Source: Echinicola salinicaeni
GTDB lineage: Bacteria > Bacteroidota > Bacteroidia > Cytophagales > Cyclobacteriaceae
Direction: 5' to 3'
NCBI RefSeq assembly: GCF_014280965.1
Contig: NZ_JACODZ010000007.1
Coordinates: 62,001 to 126,000, forward strand
Length of the DNA: 64,000 bases
How positions within the stretch are numbered: the first letter of the stretch is position 1; each line of letters begins with the position of its first letter. The translations under genes and the position numbers were made by a program. Shown here piece after piece: positions 55,598-64,000 of the stretch. The notes under the pieces are model-generated. The model did no database searches. It saw only the letters and a program-made list of their open reading frames with translations, and was not told where the DNA came from.

Positions 55598-56722
55598 TTA
55601 AATATTAATTCTTCTTCGCCTTGCCAAAGTCGCCCATCTTCCCGATACCTTTTCATATTCTATAGACAACACCCTGTCATACATAGCTACTGTAGGACAA
55701 ATATGATACGGTATCACAAACAATAATTTTCCGATGGTCAAATTCATATCCTCGGTTATTCTTAGGACCATATGCTCCTCACTATGGCTTACAGGAACCA
55801 AATCAGGATAATCCAAAAACCAAACCCTATTTTCCAAGGGACCTTCAGATGCCACAGACTTATATCCTAGATCAACGCAAATCAAGTCTGGAGCTGGTTT
55901 TGAAATCACCCTACAGATTAATACAGCCGCATAGGTGAATTTTTGCTCTGGCAAGCTCAAGGCATATCCACGGTCCCAATATGGAAAAGTTCCCGGGCTG
56001 CAAATCACTCCTTCCCTTTTTGAATGAATGGGAAAAGTCGGGCTTCCACCGGCAATGACAGAAAGTGCTTTCCCGTATTTCTGTTCCATTTTACAGGCCA
56101 GTTCCTGAACAGGCTCAAAAGCCTCATTACAAGCCTGCCTTCTATCCTTAATATCAATTTGTCGGAGATGTCCATCATAGACATGCACCCCCTGTATGAT
56201 CAAATGGCTCGTCGCCTTGCATAGATCAAAAAGTGCCTCAGCTTTTTCACCTGGCCGTATCCCAGTACGATCTGTACCTACATTGAGATCTAAGTACACC
56301 CTGAGATAAACCTCCGCCAAATGGGTATGATCGGAAAGATGTTTAGCTTGAGCAGGACAGTCCACCAAGCAGGAAAACTGGGTATCCTGATAGACCAAAA
56401 TCAGTTTCACCATCCTGTCTACCTTTGGTCCCACCATAGGGTAGGCGATCAACACTTCCTTCGCCCCAGACATGGCCAACATTTCAGCTTCAGCTATTGT
56501 TGAACACTTGAACTTTGTAACCCCTTCATTCATCAGTAAGTCCACGACTTCTTGACACTTGAAGGTTTTAACATGAGGCTGAAGAAACTCCGGACCACCA
56601 GCCATGGAGATGGCACGTTTAATATTTTGTTTCACCTTCCTTGGATACACCAACAAAGACGGTGAATCTACCTTTTCAATCCCCTTAACATCATACCAAT
56701 TTTGTAAGTCTTCCAAAAGCAT
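55598..56722 (-). CDS. Fold-type III PLP enzyme, D-threonine aldolase / D-serine dehydratase (DSD1) family
   Basis: From the ATG at 56722 it has 374 residues. The frame is open to 56785, but that would overlap the ridA end by 59 bp, while 56722 leaves 4 bp, so I prefer it. The PLP lysine lies in LQPHVKTFKCQEV. A substrate- and cofactor-binding region follows, with VYLRVYLDLNVGTDRTGI and VIAGGSPTFP. The C-terminal metal site HIC in PYHICPTVAMYD (His-x-Cys) is diagnostic of the metal-dependent D-threonine aldolase and eukaryotic-type D-serine dehydratase group. Which of the two reactions it does cannot be decided from sequence. RidA upstream favours a dehydratase that releases 2-aminoacrylate. 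Confidence 0.88.
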   Translation of the reverse strand: MLLEDLQNWYDVKGIEKVDSPSLLVYPRKVKQNIKRAISMAGGPEFLQPHVKTFKCQEVVDLLMNEGVTKFKCSTIAEAEMLAMSGAKEVLIAYPMVGPKVDRMVKLILVYQDTQFSCLVDCPAQAKHLSDHTHLAEVYLRVYLDLNVGTDRTGIRPGEKAEALFDLCKATSHLIIQGVHVYDGHLRQIDIKDRRQACNEAFEPVQELACKMEQKYGKALSVIAGGSPTFPIHSKREGVICSPGTFPYWDRGYALSLPEQKFTYAAVLICRVISKPAPDLICVDLGYKSVASEGPLENRVWFLDYPDLVPVSHSEEHMVLRITEDMNLTIGKLLFVIPYHICPTVAMYDRVLSIEYEKVSGRWATLARRRRINI

Positions 56723-56726
56723 TTCT

Positions 56727-57188
56727 TTAATGTAATTCAAACACAGCCTCCACTTCAACAGGAATATTATCAGGCAAGGAACCAAAACCTACAGCACTCC
56801 TCACTCCTATACCATTTTCCTCTCCCCAAACTGAGGCAAAAAGTTCACTGACGCCATTAATCACATAAGGATGCTTTTCAAAGTCAGCGACACAATTCAC
56901 CATTCCAAGCACCTTAATTACCCGTTTTACTTTATTGAGGCTGCCCAAGTTTTCTCGAACGGTCGAAAGCATCGCCAAGCCAACCTGACGAGCGGCCAAT
57001 TTCCCTTCTTCCACATCCATATCCATACCTATTCGTCCCATAATAAGACTGCCATCATCTTGTACTGTACCATGACCAGAAAGGTATAGGTATTTCCCGT
57101 CGATCAAACAAGGCTTATAAACCCCTAAAGGCTTGGGAGCTGGAGGCAAATTGAGCCCCAGCTTTTTAAAACTCTCTTCAGCAGACAT
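56727..57188 (-). CDS. RidA-family enamine/imine deaminase
   Basis: The protein has 153 residues, the longer subfamily related to YjgF/RidA. Features are LYLSGHGTVQDDG, AARQVGLAMLSTVRENLGSL and the active-site Arg in GIGVRSAVGFGSLPDNIPVEVEAVFEL. RidA proteins hydrolyse reactive enamines such as 2-aminoacrylate made by PLP dehydratases. Its place 4 bp ahead of a PLP enzyme gene suggests it clears the product of that enzyme. It lies 53 bp after the permease gene. Confidence 0.9.
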   Translation of the reverse strand: MSAEESFKKLGLNLPPAPKPLGVYKPCLIDGKYLYLSGHGTVQDDGSLIMGRIGMDMDVEEGKLAARQVGLAMLSTVRENLGSLNKVKRVIKVLGMVNCVADFEKHPYVINGVSELFASVWGEENGIGVRSAVGFGSLPDNIPVEVEAVFELH

Positions 57189-57241
57189 CTATATTTATTT
57201 TTTTTGTTGTCAATCTCTTATTGGAATAATTTAACATATCC

Positions 57242-58558
57242 TTAAAACAAAAGCCAATCTAAAGTCATTACTCCTATCAAGCCCACAACGGCTACAATGG
57301 TCTCCATTAACGACCATGATTTGATGGTATCCTTAATACTTACATTAAAAAACTCCTTGTACATCCAAAATCCAGCATCATTAAAATGAGAAAACATCAG
57401 GCTTCCGGCCCCTATAGATAATACCACCAAATTTGGATCAACTCCAGAATCATGTATCAAAGGGGCTATGATCCCTGCAGTGGTCAGTCCCGCGACAGTT
57501 GCCGACCCAACGCAAACCCGGATTACTGCTGTAATAGTCCAGGCCAGCAATAAGGGATGAACATCCCAAGTCTCCAGTGAATCTGCAATAACCTGGCTCA
57601 CTCCACTGTCCAACAAGACTTGTTTTAAAGCACCTGCCCCAGCAATAATCAAAATGATCATGGAGACATCTTTTACAGCCTGCACATATTGCTCCATCAA
57701 GCCCTTCATGTCCACCTTCATCCCAAGGCCTAAGGTAAATGTAGCCACTATCAATGAAATTAACATAACCATTCCTGGATCTGCCACAAATAGGATATAG
57801 GGATAAAACCTATGGCTTTCGGGAACTTGTAAGGCCAAAACAGTAGTACCTATCAATAATGCTACCGGCAATAAAGCGGAGAAAAAACTATTAAAAGCAC
57901 TTGGAAGCTCCTCTTCTGGCTTCGGGCTAGCCCTAAAGGTCTCCAAGGGATCTGAAGGGATTTGCTTAAGAAATTGGGCAAACCAAGGACCCGCTACCAA
58001 AATGGTAGGAATGGCAATAATAATCCCGTACAATAAAGTTAGCCCCATATTGGCATCAAACTGAGCTACCAATGCCGCGGGTGAAGGATGAGGAGGCAAA
58101 AAACCATGAGTTACAGATAATGCTGCCAAAAGAGGAATTCCTACAAAAATGGCAGGAAGCTTAAACTGGTAAGCCACAGTAAAAACCAAAGGAACCAATA
58201 ACACAAACCCTACAGTATAAAATAAAGGAATACCCACTACCAGCCCAGTCACCATCATTGCCCAATGGATATATTTCTTCCCAAAAATCCCCATCAAAAA
58301 GCCTGCTATCCGCTGTGCTGCTCCACTATCGGCTACCAGCTTACCCAGCATAGCCCCCATAGTAATGACAATAATTAGATCCCCCAATAATTTCCCCATT
58401 CCATGCTGAACAGATCCAGCAATTTCTTCTACGGGAATCCCCAATAAAAAGCCAGCACTAATGGAGGTAATTAAAAAAGCTAGAAATGGGTTAATCTTTG
58501 CCCAAACAATAAGCAAAACTAAGAGCAGAATGCTCAGCAACACATAAAGTATAGTCAA
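57242..58558 (-). CDS. GntP-family permease (gluconate or D-serine transporter type)
   Basis: The protein has 438 residues and about twelve helices. GntP motifs are seen in INPFLAFLITSISAGFLLGIP, GMGKLLGDLIIVITMGAMLG, HGFLPPHPSPAALVAQF, the Gly/Ala-rich MIILIIAGAGALKQVLLDSG and VGSATVAGLTTAGIIAPL, then GSLMFSHFNDAGFWM near the C-terminal end. The family includes gluconate permeases and DsdX, the D-serine importer of E. coli. The following genes (ridA, PLP enzyme, dipeptidase) make a D-amino-acid substrate more likely than gluconate. It is the first gene of the unit. Confidence 0.92.
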   Translation of the reverse strand: MTILYVLLSILLLVLLIVWAKINPFLAFLITSISAGFLLGIPVEEIAGSVQHGMGKLLGDLIIVITMGAMLGKLVADSGAAQRIAGFLMGIFGKKYIHWAMMVTGLVVGIPLFYTVGFVLLVPLVFTVAYQFKLPAIFVGIPLLAALSVTHGFLPPHPSPAALVAQFDANMGLTLLYGIIIAIPTILVAGPWFAQFLKQIPSDPLETFRASPKPEEELPSAFNSFFSALLPVALLIGTTVLALQVPESHRFYPYILFVADPGMVMLISLIVATFTLGLGMKVDMKGLMEQYVQAVKDVSMIILIIAGAGALKQVLLDSGVSQVIADSLETWDVHPLLLAWTITAVIRVCVGSATVAGLTTAGIIAPLIHDSGVDPNLVVLSIGAGSLMFSHFNDAGFWMYKEFFNVSIKDTIKSWSLMETIVAVVGLIGVMTLDWLLF

Positions 58559-58722
58559 TGGTAACTTGGGTTTTGGTTAAAAAACCAATATAAAAATTAA
58601 TCAATTAAATTGTTTGCAATTCAACCAAAATAAAATATAAAATCATGATATTTAAAAGAAAACCACACTATTCATTCCCCAACCTGACACAATACAATAT
58701 TATTAAAAACACTTGGTTAAAT

Positions 58723-59238
58723 TCATCCACTATGGACCGTTTTCATATTTAAAAATGGCACCCATTCCTCCGCATTTTTTTCTGCATACTCTGCCAAAAA
58801 ATAAGACAGGTTTGGTTTGAAGGGCTTTCTTCTCAGTAACATCCCCACCTCTTCAGGTTTTTTATCTCCCTTTTGAACATTACATCGATGACAGGCAGTT
58901 ATTAGGTTGGTCCAATTAGTTTTCCCGCCCTTGGAACGGGGTACGACATGATCCACTGTAAGGTGCTTTTGTGAACCGCAATATTGGCATTCATTATTAT
59001 CCCTTTTGAATAGGTTGCTCCTATTGAGGAGTACACCTCTGTAAGGCACATTTTTATATTCATCCAACCTTACCACAGCTGGATATTTAAACTCTTGATC
59101 TATGGTACGGATACTTAGAAAAGAATAATCGGCCAACACGCTCACTTTTTCCAGAATAGTAAGCACCATCGCTTTCTGAGCCGTTACCACTGCTATCGGC
59201 GTATGATCTAAGTTGAGCACAAGTACCTTCTTTTCCAT
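58723..59238 (-). CDS. HNH endonuclease-domain protein
   Basis: The protein has 171 residues. The N-terminal ~70 (VLVLNLDHTPIAVVTAQKAM, then RTIDQEFKYPAVVRLDEY) precede an HNH fold with zinc Cys in CQYCGS, the catalytic HVVPRSKGGKTNWTNL and CHRCNVQKGD. Proteins of this type are widespread chromosomal genes of unclear role. No phage or restriction context is near. It starts 4 bp after the C40 gene and is the last gene of the tsaD unit. Confidence 0.9.
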   Translation of the reverse strand: MEKKVLVLNLDHTPIAVVTAQKAMVLTILEKVSVLADYSFLSIRTIDQEFKYPAVVRLDEYKNVPYRGVLLNRSNLFKRDNNECQYCGSQKHLTVDHVVPRSKGGKTNWTNLITACHRCNVQKGDKKPEEVGMLLRRKPFKPNLSYFLAEYAEKNAEEWVPFLNMKTVHSG

Positions 59239-59242
59239 TATT

Positions 59243-60052
59243 CTACATTAAACGCCTAATTTTCAAAACCTGATATAAAGGAGAATTGTTTTTAGCCATT
59301 TTAGTACCATCCAGTTTCACTTCATCCATTCTCACCTTCCCCCTTACATGAATCACCTGACTTTCACCCACATATATTCCTGCATGATGGGGAATATCTT
59401 TCGAATTTCCAAATATTACAATATCACCAAGTTGAATTTCAGTATAGGGAATTTCCTTTCCGGCATCGATAAACTGGGAAATAAACTTGGGCACCATATA
59501 ACCAGCCATCTTATAAACCAGTTGGATAAAACTTCCAGACCCAATACCAAAAAAGCCCCTTCCGCCGGACAGAAAGGGCACATTAACAAACATTCGAGCA
59601 AGGGACACCAACTCTTCCCTCGTTGCCTTTTTCTTAAAATGTCTTGAGTCTCCCTTGAAAGCAACCGTTCCACCCATATCAAACAATTCACTGGAACCGA
59701 TATGCAAATTACTTCCGGGTAATATATAAAGTGTTTCCCCTCTGAATTTTAGAGAAGAAAGCGGAGAAGTCACCACTTGAAAATCCTCTTCCTGATAATA
59801 GTCAAATGCTTCCTTGGAAATATTTTCATGTTGTATGGCTGGAATCCATCCAACCGATCCATCCACCTCCACATTAACCTTGAGCCATTTTTCATCTGGC
59901 GTCCCTTCTTCTACCTGGTAGGTCTCGCCAAAAAGTATTTGTGTAAGCAGACCTGCTCCAGGTCTTGGTTCCTGATATACACTTATCATGCTTAACCTGC
60001 ATATACCATATTTTTGATCAATAGGCCATTTTATCAAGTTCTCGTTTTGCAT
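59243..60052 (-). CDS. C40 (NlpC/P60) peptidase-like protein lacking the catalytic Cys
   Basis: The protein has about 270 residues from the ATG at 60052. The frame is open to 60082, and a TTG at 60037 is also possible. All overlap the smpB end. There are SH3-like domains (KYGICRLSMISVY, then GLLTQILFGETYQVEEG; a second around residues 75-125) and an NlpC/P60 domain (about 145-270) with GGRGFFGIGSGSFIQLVYKM. Working members have a Cys in this place (GIDCSGF). Here it is GIGSGSF, and the Trp of the usual YLWGG is also replaced (PFLSGG). The His motifs HHAGIYVGESQVIHVRG remain. It is probably a non-catalytic murein-binding protein. No signal peptide is seen. Confidence 0.85.
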   Translation of the reverse strand: MQNENLIKWPIDQKYGICRLSMISVYQEPRPGAGLLTQILFGETYQVEEGTPDEKWLKVNVEVDGSVGWIPAIQHENISKEAFDYYQEEDFQVVTSPLSSLKFRGETLYILPGSNLHIGSSELFDMGGTVAFKGDSRHFKKKATREELVSLARMFVNVPFLSGGRGFFGIGSGSFIQLVYKMAGYMVPKFISQFIDAGKEIPYTEIQLGDIVIFGNSKDIPHHAGIYVGESQVIHVRGKVRMDEVKLDGTKMAKNNSPLYQVLKIRRLM

Positions 60053-60482
60053 CCTTTTTCTTAATGTCCTGACGTTTGTCATGAAGCTTTTTACCTCTAC
60101 CCAGAGCTATTTCCATTTTCGCTAAGCCCTTGTTATTGATAAATATACGAACTGGAATAATAGAAAGCCCTTTCTCACTTAATTTACTTTCTAATTTATC
60201 AAGCTCTCTTCTATTAAGCAAAAGTTTACGCTCCCTAACTGCATCATGGTTAAAATGCGCAGCTTGTGAATAAGGAGTAATATGCATTTGTTTAACAAAT
60301 AACTCCCCTCTTCTAAAATAACAAAAAGCCTCTTTCAAGGACACTTTCCCTTCCCGAATAGATTTAATCTCTGTACCCATTAGGGACAATCCAGCCACAT
60401 AGGTATCCAAGAATTCAAATTCAAAGCTTGCCTTTCTGTTTTTTATATTGATTACTTTACTAAATTTATTCTCTTTAGCCAT
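60018..60482 (-). CDS. smpB: SsrA-binding protein SmpB
   Basis: The protein has 154 residues. It binds tmRNA and brings it to stalled ribosomes. Typical segments are NRKASFEFEFLDTYVAGLSL, GTEIKSIREGKVSLKEAFC, LHDKRQDIKKKDAKRELDK and HITPYSQAAHFNH. The basic tail that enters the mRNA channel is present. It starts 14 bp after tsaD, and its end overlaps the C40 gene. Confidence 0.97.
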   Translation of the reverse strand: MAKENKFSKVINIKNRKASFEFEFLDTYVAGLSLMGTEIKSIREGKVSLKEAFCYFRRGELFVKQMHITPYSQAAHFNHDAVRERKLLLNRRELDKLESKLSEKGLSIIPVRIFINNKGLAKMEIALGRGKKLHDKRQDIKKKDAKRELDKMAY

Positions 60483-60496
60483 CTCTAAACTCTAAA

Positions 60497-61507
60497 TTAA
60501 CTAATCTTCATTTTAGCCATTGGACTCACATCCAATCCGCAAAACTCTCCATTAAGATATTTATAATGCGCCGCCATTGCAATCATAGCCGCATTATCTG
60601 TACAATATTCAAATTTGGGAATATAAACATTCCAATTCAATTCTCCTGCCAATCTCTCCAATTCCTTTCTCAAACCCGAATTAGCTGACACTCCTCCAGC
60701 AATGGCAATATCCTTCACCTTATATTCTCTAGCAGCCCTCCTTAGCTTTTGCATGAGCATTTTGATCAGCGAATATTGAACTGAAGCGCAGATATCCGCT
60801 ATATTTTCATCAATAAAACCAGGGTTTTCCTTTATCTGATCCCTCAAAAAGTAAAGCACAGCAGTTTTGATACCGCTAAAAGAATAATTCAATCCAGGCA
60901 TTTCCGAAACTGGGAACTTATAGGCTTCAGGGTTTCCCTCCTTCGCATATTTATCCACCAATGGACCACCGGGATAGGGTAATCCCATCAATTTAGCTGT
61001 TTTGTCAAATGCCTCTCCTACCGCATCATCCAAAGTTTCACCGACCACTTCCATGTCTAAATAATCCTTCACCAAAACCAACTGGGTATGGCCACCACTG
61101 ACCGTCAAACAGATAAAAGGAAACTTTGGCTTTGGCTCATCTATAAAATGGGCCAAAATATGAGCTTGCATGTGATTCACATCAATTAAAGGAATCCCTA
61201 ATGAATAGGCAAACGACTTGGCAAATGAAACTCCAACCATCAATGATCCCATCAATCCAGGACCACGCGTAAATGCAATGGCAGAAAGTTCTTCCTTTTT
61301 CAGGCCTGAAGTTTCTATCGCTTCATGAATAACCGGAATGAGGTGTTGTTGGTGGGCACGAGAAGCCAACTCTGGAACAACACCTCCATATTTTTCGTGA
61401 ACCGATTGCGTGGCGACAATATTATTAAGTATTTTGCCGTCAGATATAACAGACGCTGATGTCTCGTCACAGGAGGACTCAATAGCGAGTATATTAATAT
61501 TCTTCAT
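60497..61507 (-). CDS. tsaD: tRNA N6-adenosine threonylcarbamoyltransferase TsaD
   Basis: From the ATG at 61507 the protein has 336 residues (MKNINILAIESSCDETSAS). The frame is open to a TTG at 61639, but those 44 residues have no family match and run into the divergent gene. Motifs are the ATP/metal-binding HMQAHILAHF (His ligands), FICLTVSGGHTQLVLV, DDAVGEAFDKTAKLMGLPYPGG and IAGGVSANSGLRKEL. It performs the last step of t6A formation at A37 of ANN-decoding tRNAs. It heads the tsaD-smpB-C40-HNH unit. Confidence 0.97.
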   Translation of the reverse strand: MKNINILAIESSCDETSASVISDGKILNNIVATQSVHEKYGGVVPELASRAHQQHLIPVIHEAIETSGLKKEELSAIAFTRGPGLMGSLMVGVSFAKSFAYSLGIPLIDVNHMQAHILAHFIDEPKPKFPFICLTVSGGHTQLVLVKDYLDMEVVGETLDDAVGEAFDKTAKLMGLPYPGGPLVDKYAKEGNPEAYKFPVSEMPGLNYSFSGIKTAVLYFLRDQIKENPGFIDENIADICASVQYSLIKMLMQKLRRAAREYKVKDIAIAGGVSANSGLRKELERLAGELNWNVYIPKFEYCTDNAAMIAMAAHYKYLNGEFCGLDVSPMAKMKIS

Positions 61508-61564
61508 AATCCTTTGGAAAAGAAATCGAAAGTTACGGAATTTTTGCAGAAAGCTTTGCGGGGA

Positions 61565-64000
61565 ATGCTTCGAGTAGCAGTTTTTCTGCTGATCCTTTTT
61601 CTTTTGGTTGTTGGAGCACTGCAAATTCCAGCAATTCAAACCGAGGCAACACAGTTTTTAGCCTCCAGACTCAGTAAGAACACTGGCTTTGAAACAAAAA
61701 TTCAAAATGTAAATATTCGTTGGTGGGATACCATTAGTCTTAAGGGCCTTACGGTTAAAGACCCGCAAGACAGTTTAATGGCAGACTTGGATGAAATCTT
61801 CATTGATTTCTCGCTAAATGGTCTTCTAAATGCAGAAAGCCCGGGTTTTGATGAAATAAGGCTAAAGGGTGGAACGCTAAAATTCTTAATTCATCCTGGT
61901 GATTCCACTCCTAATATTTCGACTTTCATTCAAAACGTCAACCGCTTCTTAGGGAAGAGAAAAAAGAAAAACCACAAAAAAAGCAACGAGTTTATCATTG
62001 ACAATATTTTTTTCCAAGGAACCTCACTGGACATATTTGATTTGAGAAAGGAAAAAATTGAAAATGGCTTTGATTATACCCGCCTAAGATTCAGAAAACT
62101 TTTTGGAGGTGCCAGAGATTTTGTGGCAGAAGGAAGCAACTTCAATTTTGATATAATATACTTACGTGGGCTGGAATCTACATCTGGAATGGAATTCCAA
62201 CAGCTGAGGACCCTATTCAGCTATTCTCCACAAGAAATGGAATTTCAGAATCTTTATTTCAAGTCTAATGAAACCATTATAAAAAATTACCTGAAATTCA
62301 GCTACGAGAACATCAAGTCTTTAAGTGACTTCAACAATCAGGTAAATATTTTTGCCGAATTGGATGAATCGGTTTTGGATATTAAAGACCTGAAATATTT
62401 CACCAGTAAGATCCCTGACTTTGATGACAAAATCTATTTGAGCGGGCAAATAACGGGAAAGGTGAGTGACCTGTTTTCTGAAGAACTGTTGATTCGTTTT
62501 GGAAAAAGAAGTGCGCTTTTCGGGAAGTTCAATATCGATGGACTACCCAAATTAGATAGCACTTTTTTCCAGCTTTCCTTAGTTAACTCCACCGTAAACA
62601 GCACAGACCTTGCCCCTTACCTAGATGAAAAAGGCAGCAAGGAGATCAACAAATTCAAAACATTTTTCTTTGACGCGGATTTTACCGGTTACCTCACCCG
62701 TTTTCAGACACAGGGAGAATTCAGGACTCAAATTGGTGATTTCACTGGAAAGCTAAACTACCTGATAGACAAAGGACAACCTCGGTATTATGGACAACTT
62801 AGCTTAATGGATTTCAACTTGGGCACAATCATGGAAGACCCAAAAACTTTCCAAAAAGTCAGTCTAAAAGGAAATCTCAGGGGAACTGGAACAACACTGG
62901 AAACCGCATTATTAGAATTGGATACCAAAGTAAGTAAAATTGGTGTTTTAGGCTATAATTACTCTGGGATAGAAACCAATGCCACTTTTGGTAAAGACCT
63001 ATTCAGGGGACAATTGACAGTAGATGATCCCAATCTAAAAATGAATATTAACGGTATACTTGACCTAAGAGATCAAAAGGATTCTGCTAGGCTTACCGCC
63101 AGGTTAGACACGGCCTATCTCAAAGCCATTAACCTTACAGATAAAGAATTTTTCGTTAGCGGCGGAGTAGAACTGGACACTAAAGGCACCGATGTAGACG
63201 AAGTTGAAGGCATAGCGAGATTCAAGGATTTATTGATTAGTCATGATGGCCGAAGCCTCTCTATTGACAATTTCTTCTTTCAGTCTGTTTTTACTGAGGA
63301 TTCAAGGATGATTTCCCTTAACTCAGACTTACTGGTAGCCAGTATCTCAGGGAACTTCCAGTCAAAGAAAGTTTACAGTGACATCCAGCTTTTACTCGAC
63401 AATTATCTGGCCATCCTCACCAATTCAGAAATTCAAACTGAAGAAGAATCGCCTGAAGACTTCGAAGAATACAATATTGATATCAACATGAACTTATTCG
63501 ATATCAATCCCATCATCAACCTCTATGAACCTTCCCTCTATATTTCTAAAAACACCTCAGTGGAAGGAGCCTTTTATCAAACAGCAGAAAACACCATTTT
63601 CAACTTTTATTCAGGAATTGACACCATTCAATACGATAACAAAATATTTCTAGAAAACGACTTAGACTTCAACACTTCTAAAATCAGGAACTCAAGAGAG
63701 GTTTTGGCTGCTTGCTATGTCAATTCCAAAGAGCAACAGCTCACCCCCGACATCAACTTTAACTACCTAAGCTTAGAAGCCATTTGGAATGAGTCTGCAA
63801 TAGATTTCAACCTTAATATTGATCAACTTAAAACTGAAAGCTATGCAAGGATCAAAAGTGAAATCCAGCTTTCCAAAACCAATACGAATATAATTTTTGA
63901 ACCATCGGAAATCAAAATCCTTGATAACTATTGGGAGTTTGACCCTGATAATTCCATTACAATATCTGAGGAACAAATTGACTTTGACAATCTAAAACTT
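61565..64000 (+). CDS. Large TamB/AsmA-like envelope protein (3' end missing)
   Basis: The frame is open from the ATG at 61565 to the right edge, 812 codons, with no stop. An in-frame TTG at 61514 (MEKKSKVTEFLQKALRG before MLRV) would give a more basic N-terminal and is possible. The start has one membrane helix (VAVFLLILFLLVVGALQIPA) followed by TEATQFLASRLSKNTGFETKIQNVNI, the usual beginning of AsmA/TamB proteins. Long beta-strand-rich sequence (ISLKGLTVKDPQDSLMADLD; LYLSGQITGKV-like repeats) follows. Such proteins bridge the envelope for lipid transport or outer-membrane protein insertion. It is divergent from tsaD, with starts 57 bp apart (6 bp if TTG is used). Confidence 0.85.
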   Translation, partial: MLRVAVFLLILFLLVVGALQIPAIQTEATQFLASRLSKNTGFETKIQNVNIRWWDTISLKGLTVKDPQDSLMADLDEIFIDFSLNGLLNAESPGFDEIRLKGGTLKFLIHPGDSTPNISTFIQNVNRFLGKRKKKNHKKSNEFIIDNIFFQGTSLDIFDLRKEKIENGFDYTRLRFRKLFGGARDFVAEGSNFNFDIIYLRGLESTSGMEFQQLRTLFSYSPQEMEFQNLYFKSNETIIKNYLKFSYENIKSLSDFNNQVNIFAELDESVLDIKDLKYFTSKIPDFDDKIYLSGQITGKVSDLFSEELLIRFGKRSALFGKFNIDGLPKLDSTFFQLSLVNSTVNSTDLAPYLDEKGSKEINKFKTFFFDADFTGYLTRFQTQGEFRTQIGDFTGKLNYLIDKGQPRYYGQLSLMDFNLGTIMEDPKTFQKVSLKGNLRGTGTTLETALLELDTKVSKIGVLGYNYSGIETNATFGKDLFRGQLTVDDPNLKMNINGILDLRDQKDSARLTARLDTAYLKAINLTDKEFFVSGGVELDTKGTDVDEVEGIARFKDLLISHDGRSLSIDNFFFQSVFTEDSRMISLNSDLLVASISGNFQSKKVYSDIQLLLDNYLAILTNSEIQTEEESPEDFEEYNIDINMNLFDINPIINLYEPSLYISKNTSVEGAFYQTAENTIFNFYSGIDTIQYDNKIFLENDLDFNTSKIRNSREVLAACYVNSKEQQLTPDINFNYLSLEAIWNESAIDFNLNIDQLKTESYARIKSEIQLSKTNTNIIFEPSEIKILDNYWEFDPDNSITISEEQIDFDNLKL

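Noticed and set aside
58723-59238. HNH gene as part of a phage or restriction system
   Set aside because: Its neighbours are housekeeping genes (smpB, tsaD) in a tight unit, and no methylase, integrase or phage gene is near.
1-64000. Search for CRISPR arrays, insertion sequences, integrases or rRNA
   Set aside because: No regularly spaced repeats, transposase motifs, terminal inverted repeats of IS type or rRNA sequence were noticed.

Overview
The window reads as chromosomal DNA of a Bacteroidota bacterium, most likely of the Cytophagales/Cyclobacteriaceae type (Cyclobacterium, Echinicola and Algoriphagus are the comparisons that come to mind; this is inference). The signs are an AT-rich sequence, SusC/SusD with a FecR-type anti-sigma and an ECF sigma factor, the long form of IspG, a six-gene alternative complex III (ACIII) operon fused to a cytochrome oxidase operon, and promoters of the Bacteroidota type (TTTG, 19 bp, TAnnTTTG). 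I see no insertion sequence, prophage, CRISPR array or integration site. It looks like ordinary core chromosome with one glycan- or nutrient-uptake locus at its left edge.

Layout. 1-6650 (minus): an uptake and signalling unit, ECF sigma, then FecR, then SusC with an N-terminal signalling domain, then SusD (cut by the window edge). 6970-8038 (minus): folE and a pterin synthase whose active-site motif is of the animal 6-pyruvoyl-tetrahydropterin type. 8444-10858: two unrelated L,D-transpeptidases facing each other. 10920-13871 (minus): a GNAT-nitrilase fusion, kdsC and kdsA, for Kdo (LPS sugar) synthesis. 14032-19677 (plus): an MscS channel, a DUF6089-like envelope protein, leuS and a SlyD-like prolyl isomerase. 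19752-24019 (minus): SDR (sepiapterin-reductase-like), long ispG, a small membrane protein, YjbR and an orphan ABC ATPase. 24323-26758: a cupin, a TIM-barrel glycosidase-like lipoprotein and a secreted cyclophilin. 26772-34016 (minus): a very large NtrY-like sensor kinase followed by a large outer-membrane protein.

34100-50647 (minus) is the main metabolic block. actA-B-C-D-E-F (quinol:cytochrome c oxidoreductase) runs straight into coxII, coxI, ctaA, ctaB, two coxIII-type genes and coxIV. After a terminator-like hairpin come sco, a DUF420 gene and a small CxxC membrane protein. Together these encode a quinol-to-oxygen electron chain with its own heme A synthesis and copper insertion. A clear promoter lies ahead of actA, back to back with a tRNA-Cys gene and its own promoter.

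51440-64000: a DUF72 protein, rpsA (S1), then a four-gene module (GntP/DsdX-like permease, RidA, fold-III PLP enzyme, membrane dipeptidase) that fits D-serine or D-hydroxy-amino-acid use. Next is tsaD-smpB-C40 peptidase-HNH, in which the C40 protein has lost its catalytic cysteine. The window ends in a divergent tamB/AsmA-like gene cut by the right edge.

I did not find a clearly new multi-gene system. The best leads are the D-amino-acid module, the cysteine-less C40 protein, the possible biopterin pathway and the 85-residue CxxC protein next to the oxidase assembly genes.
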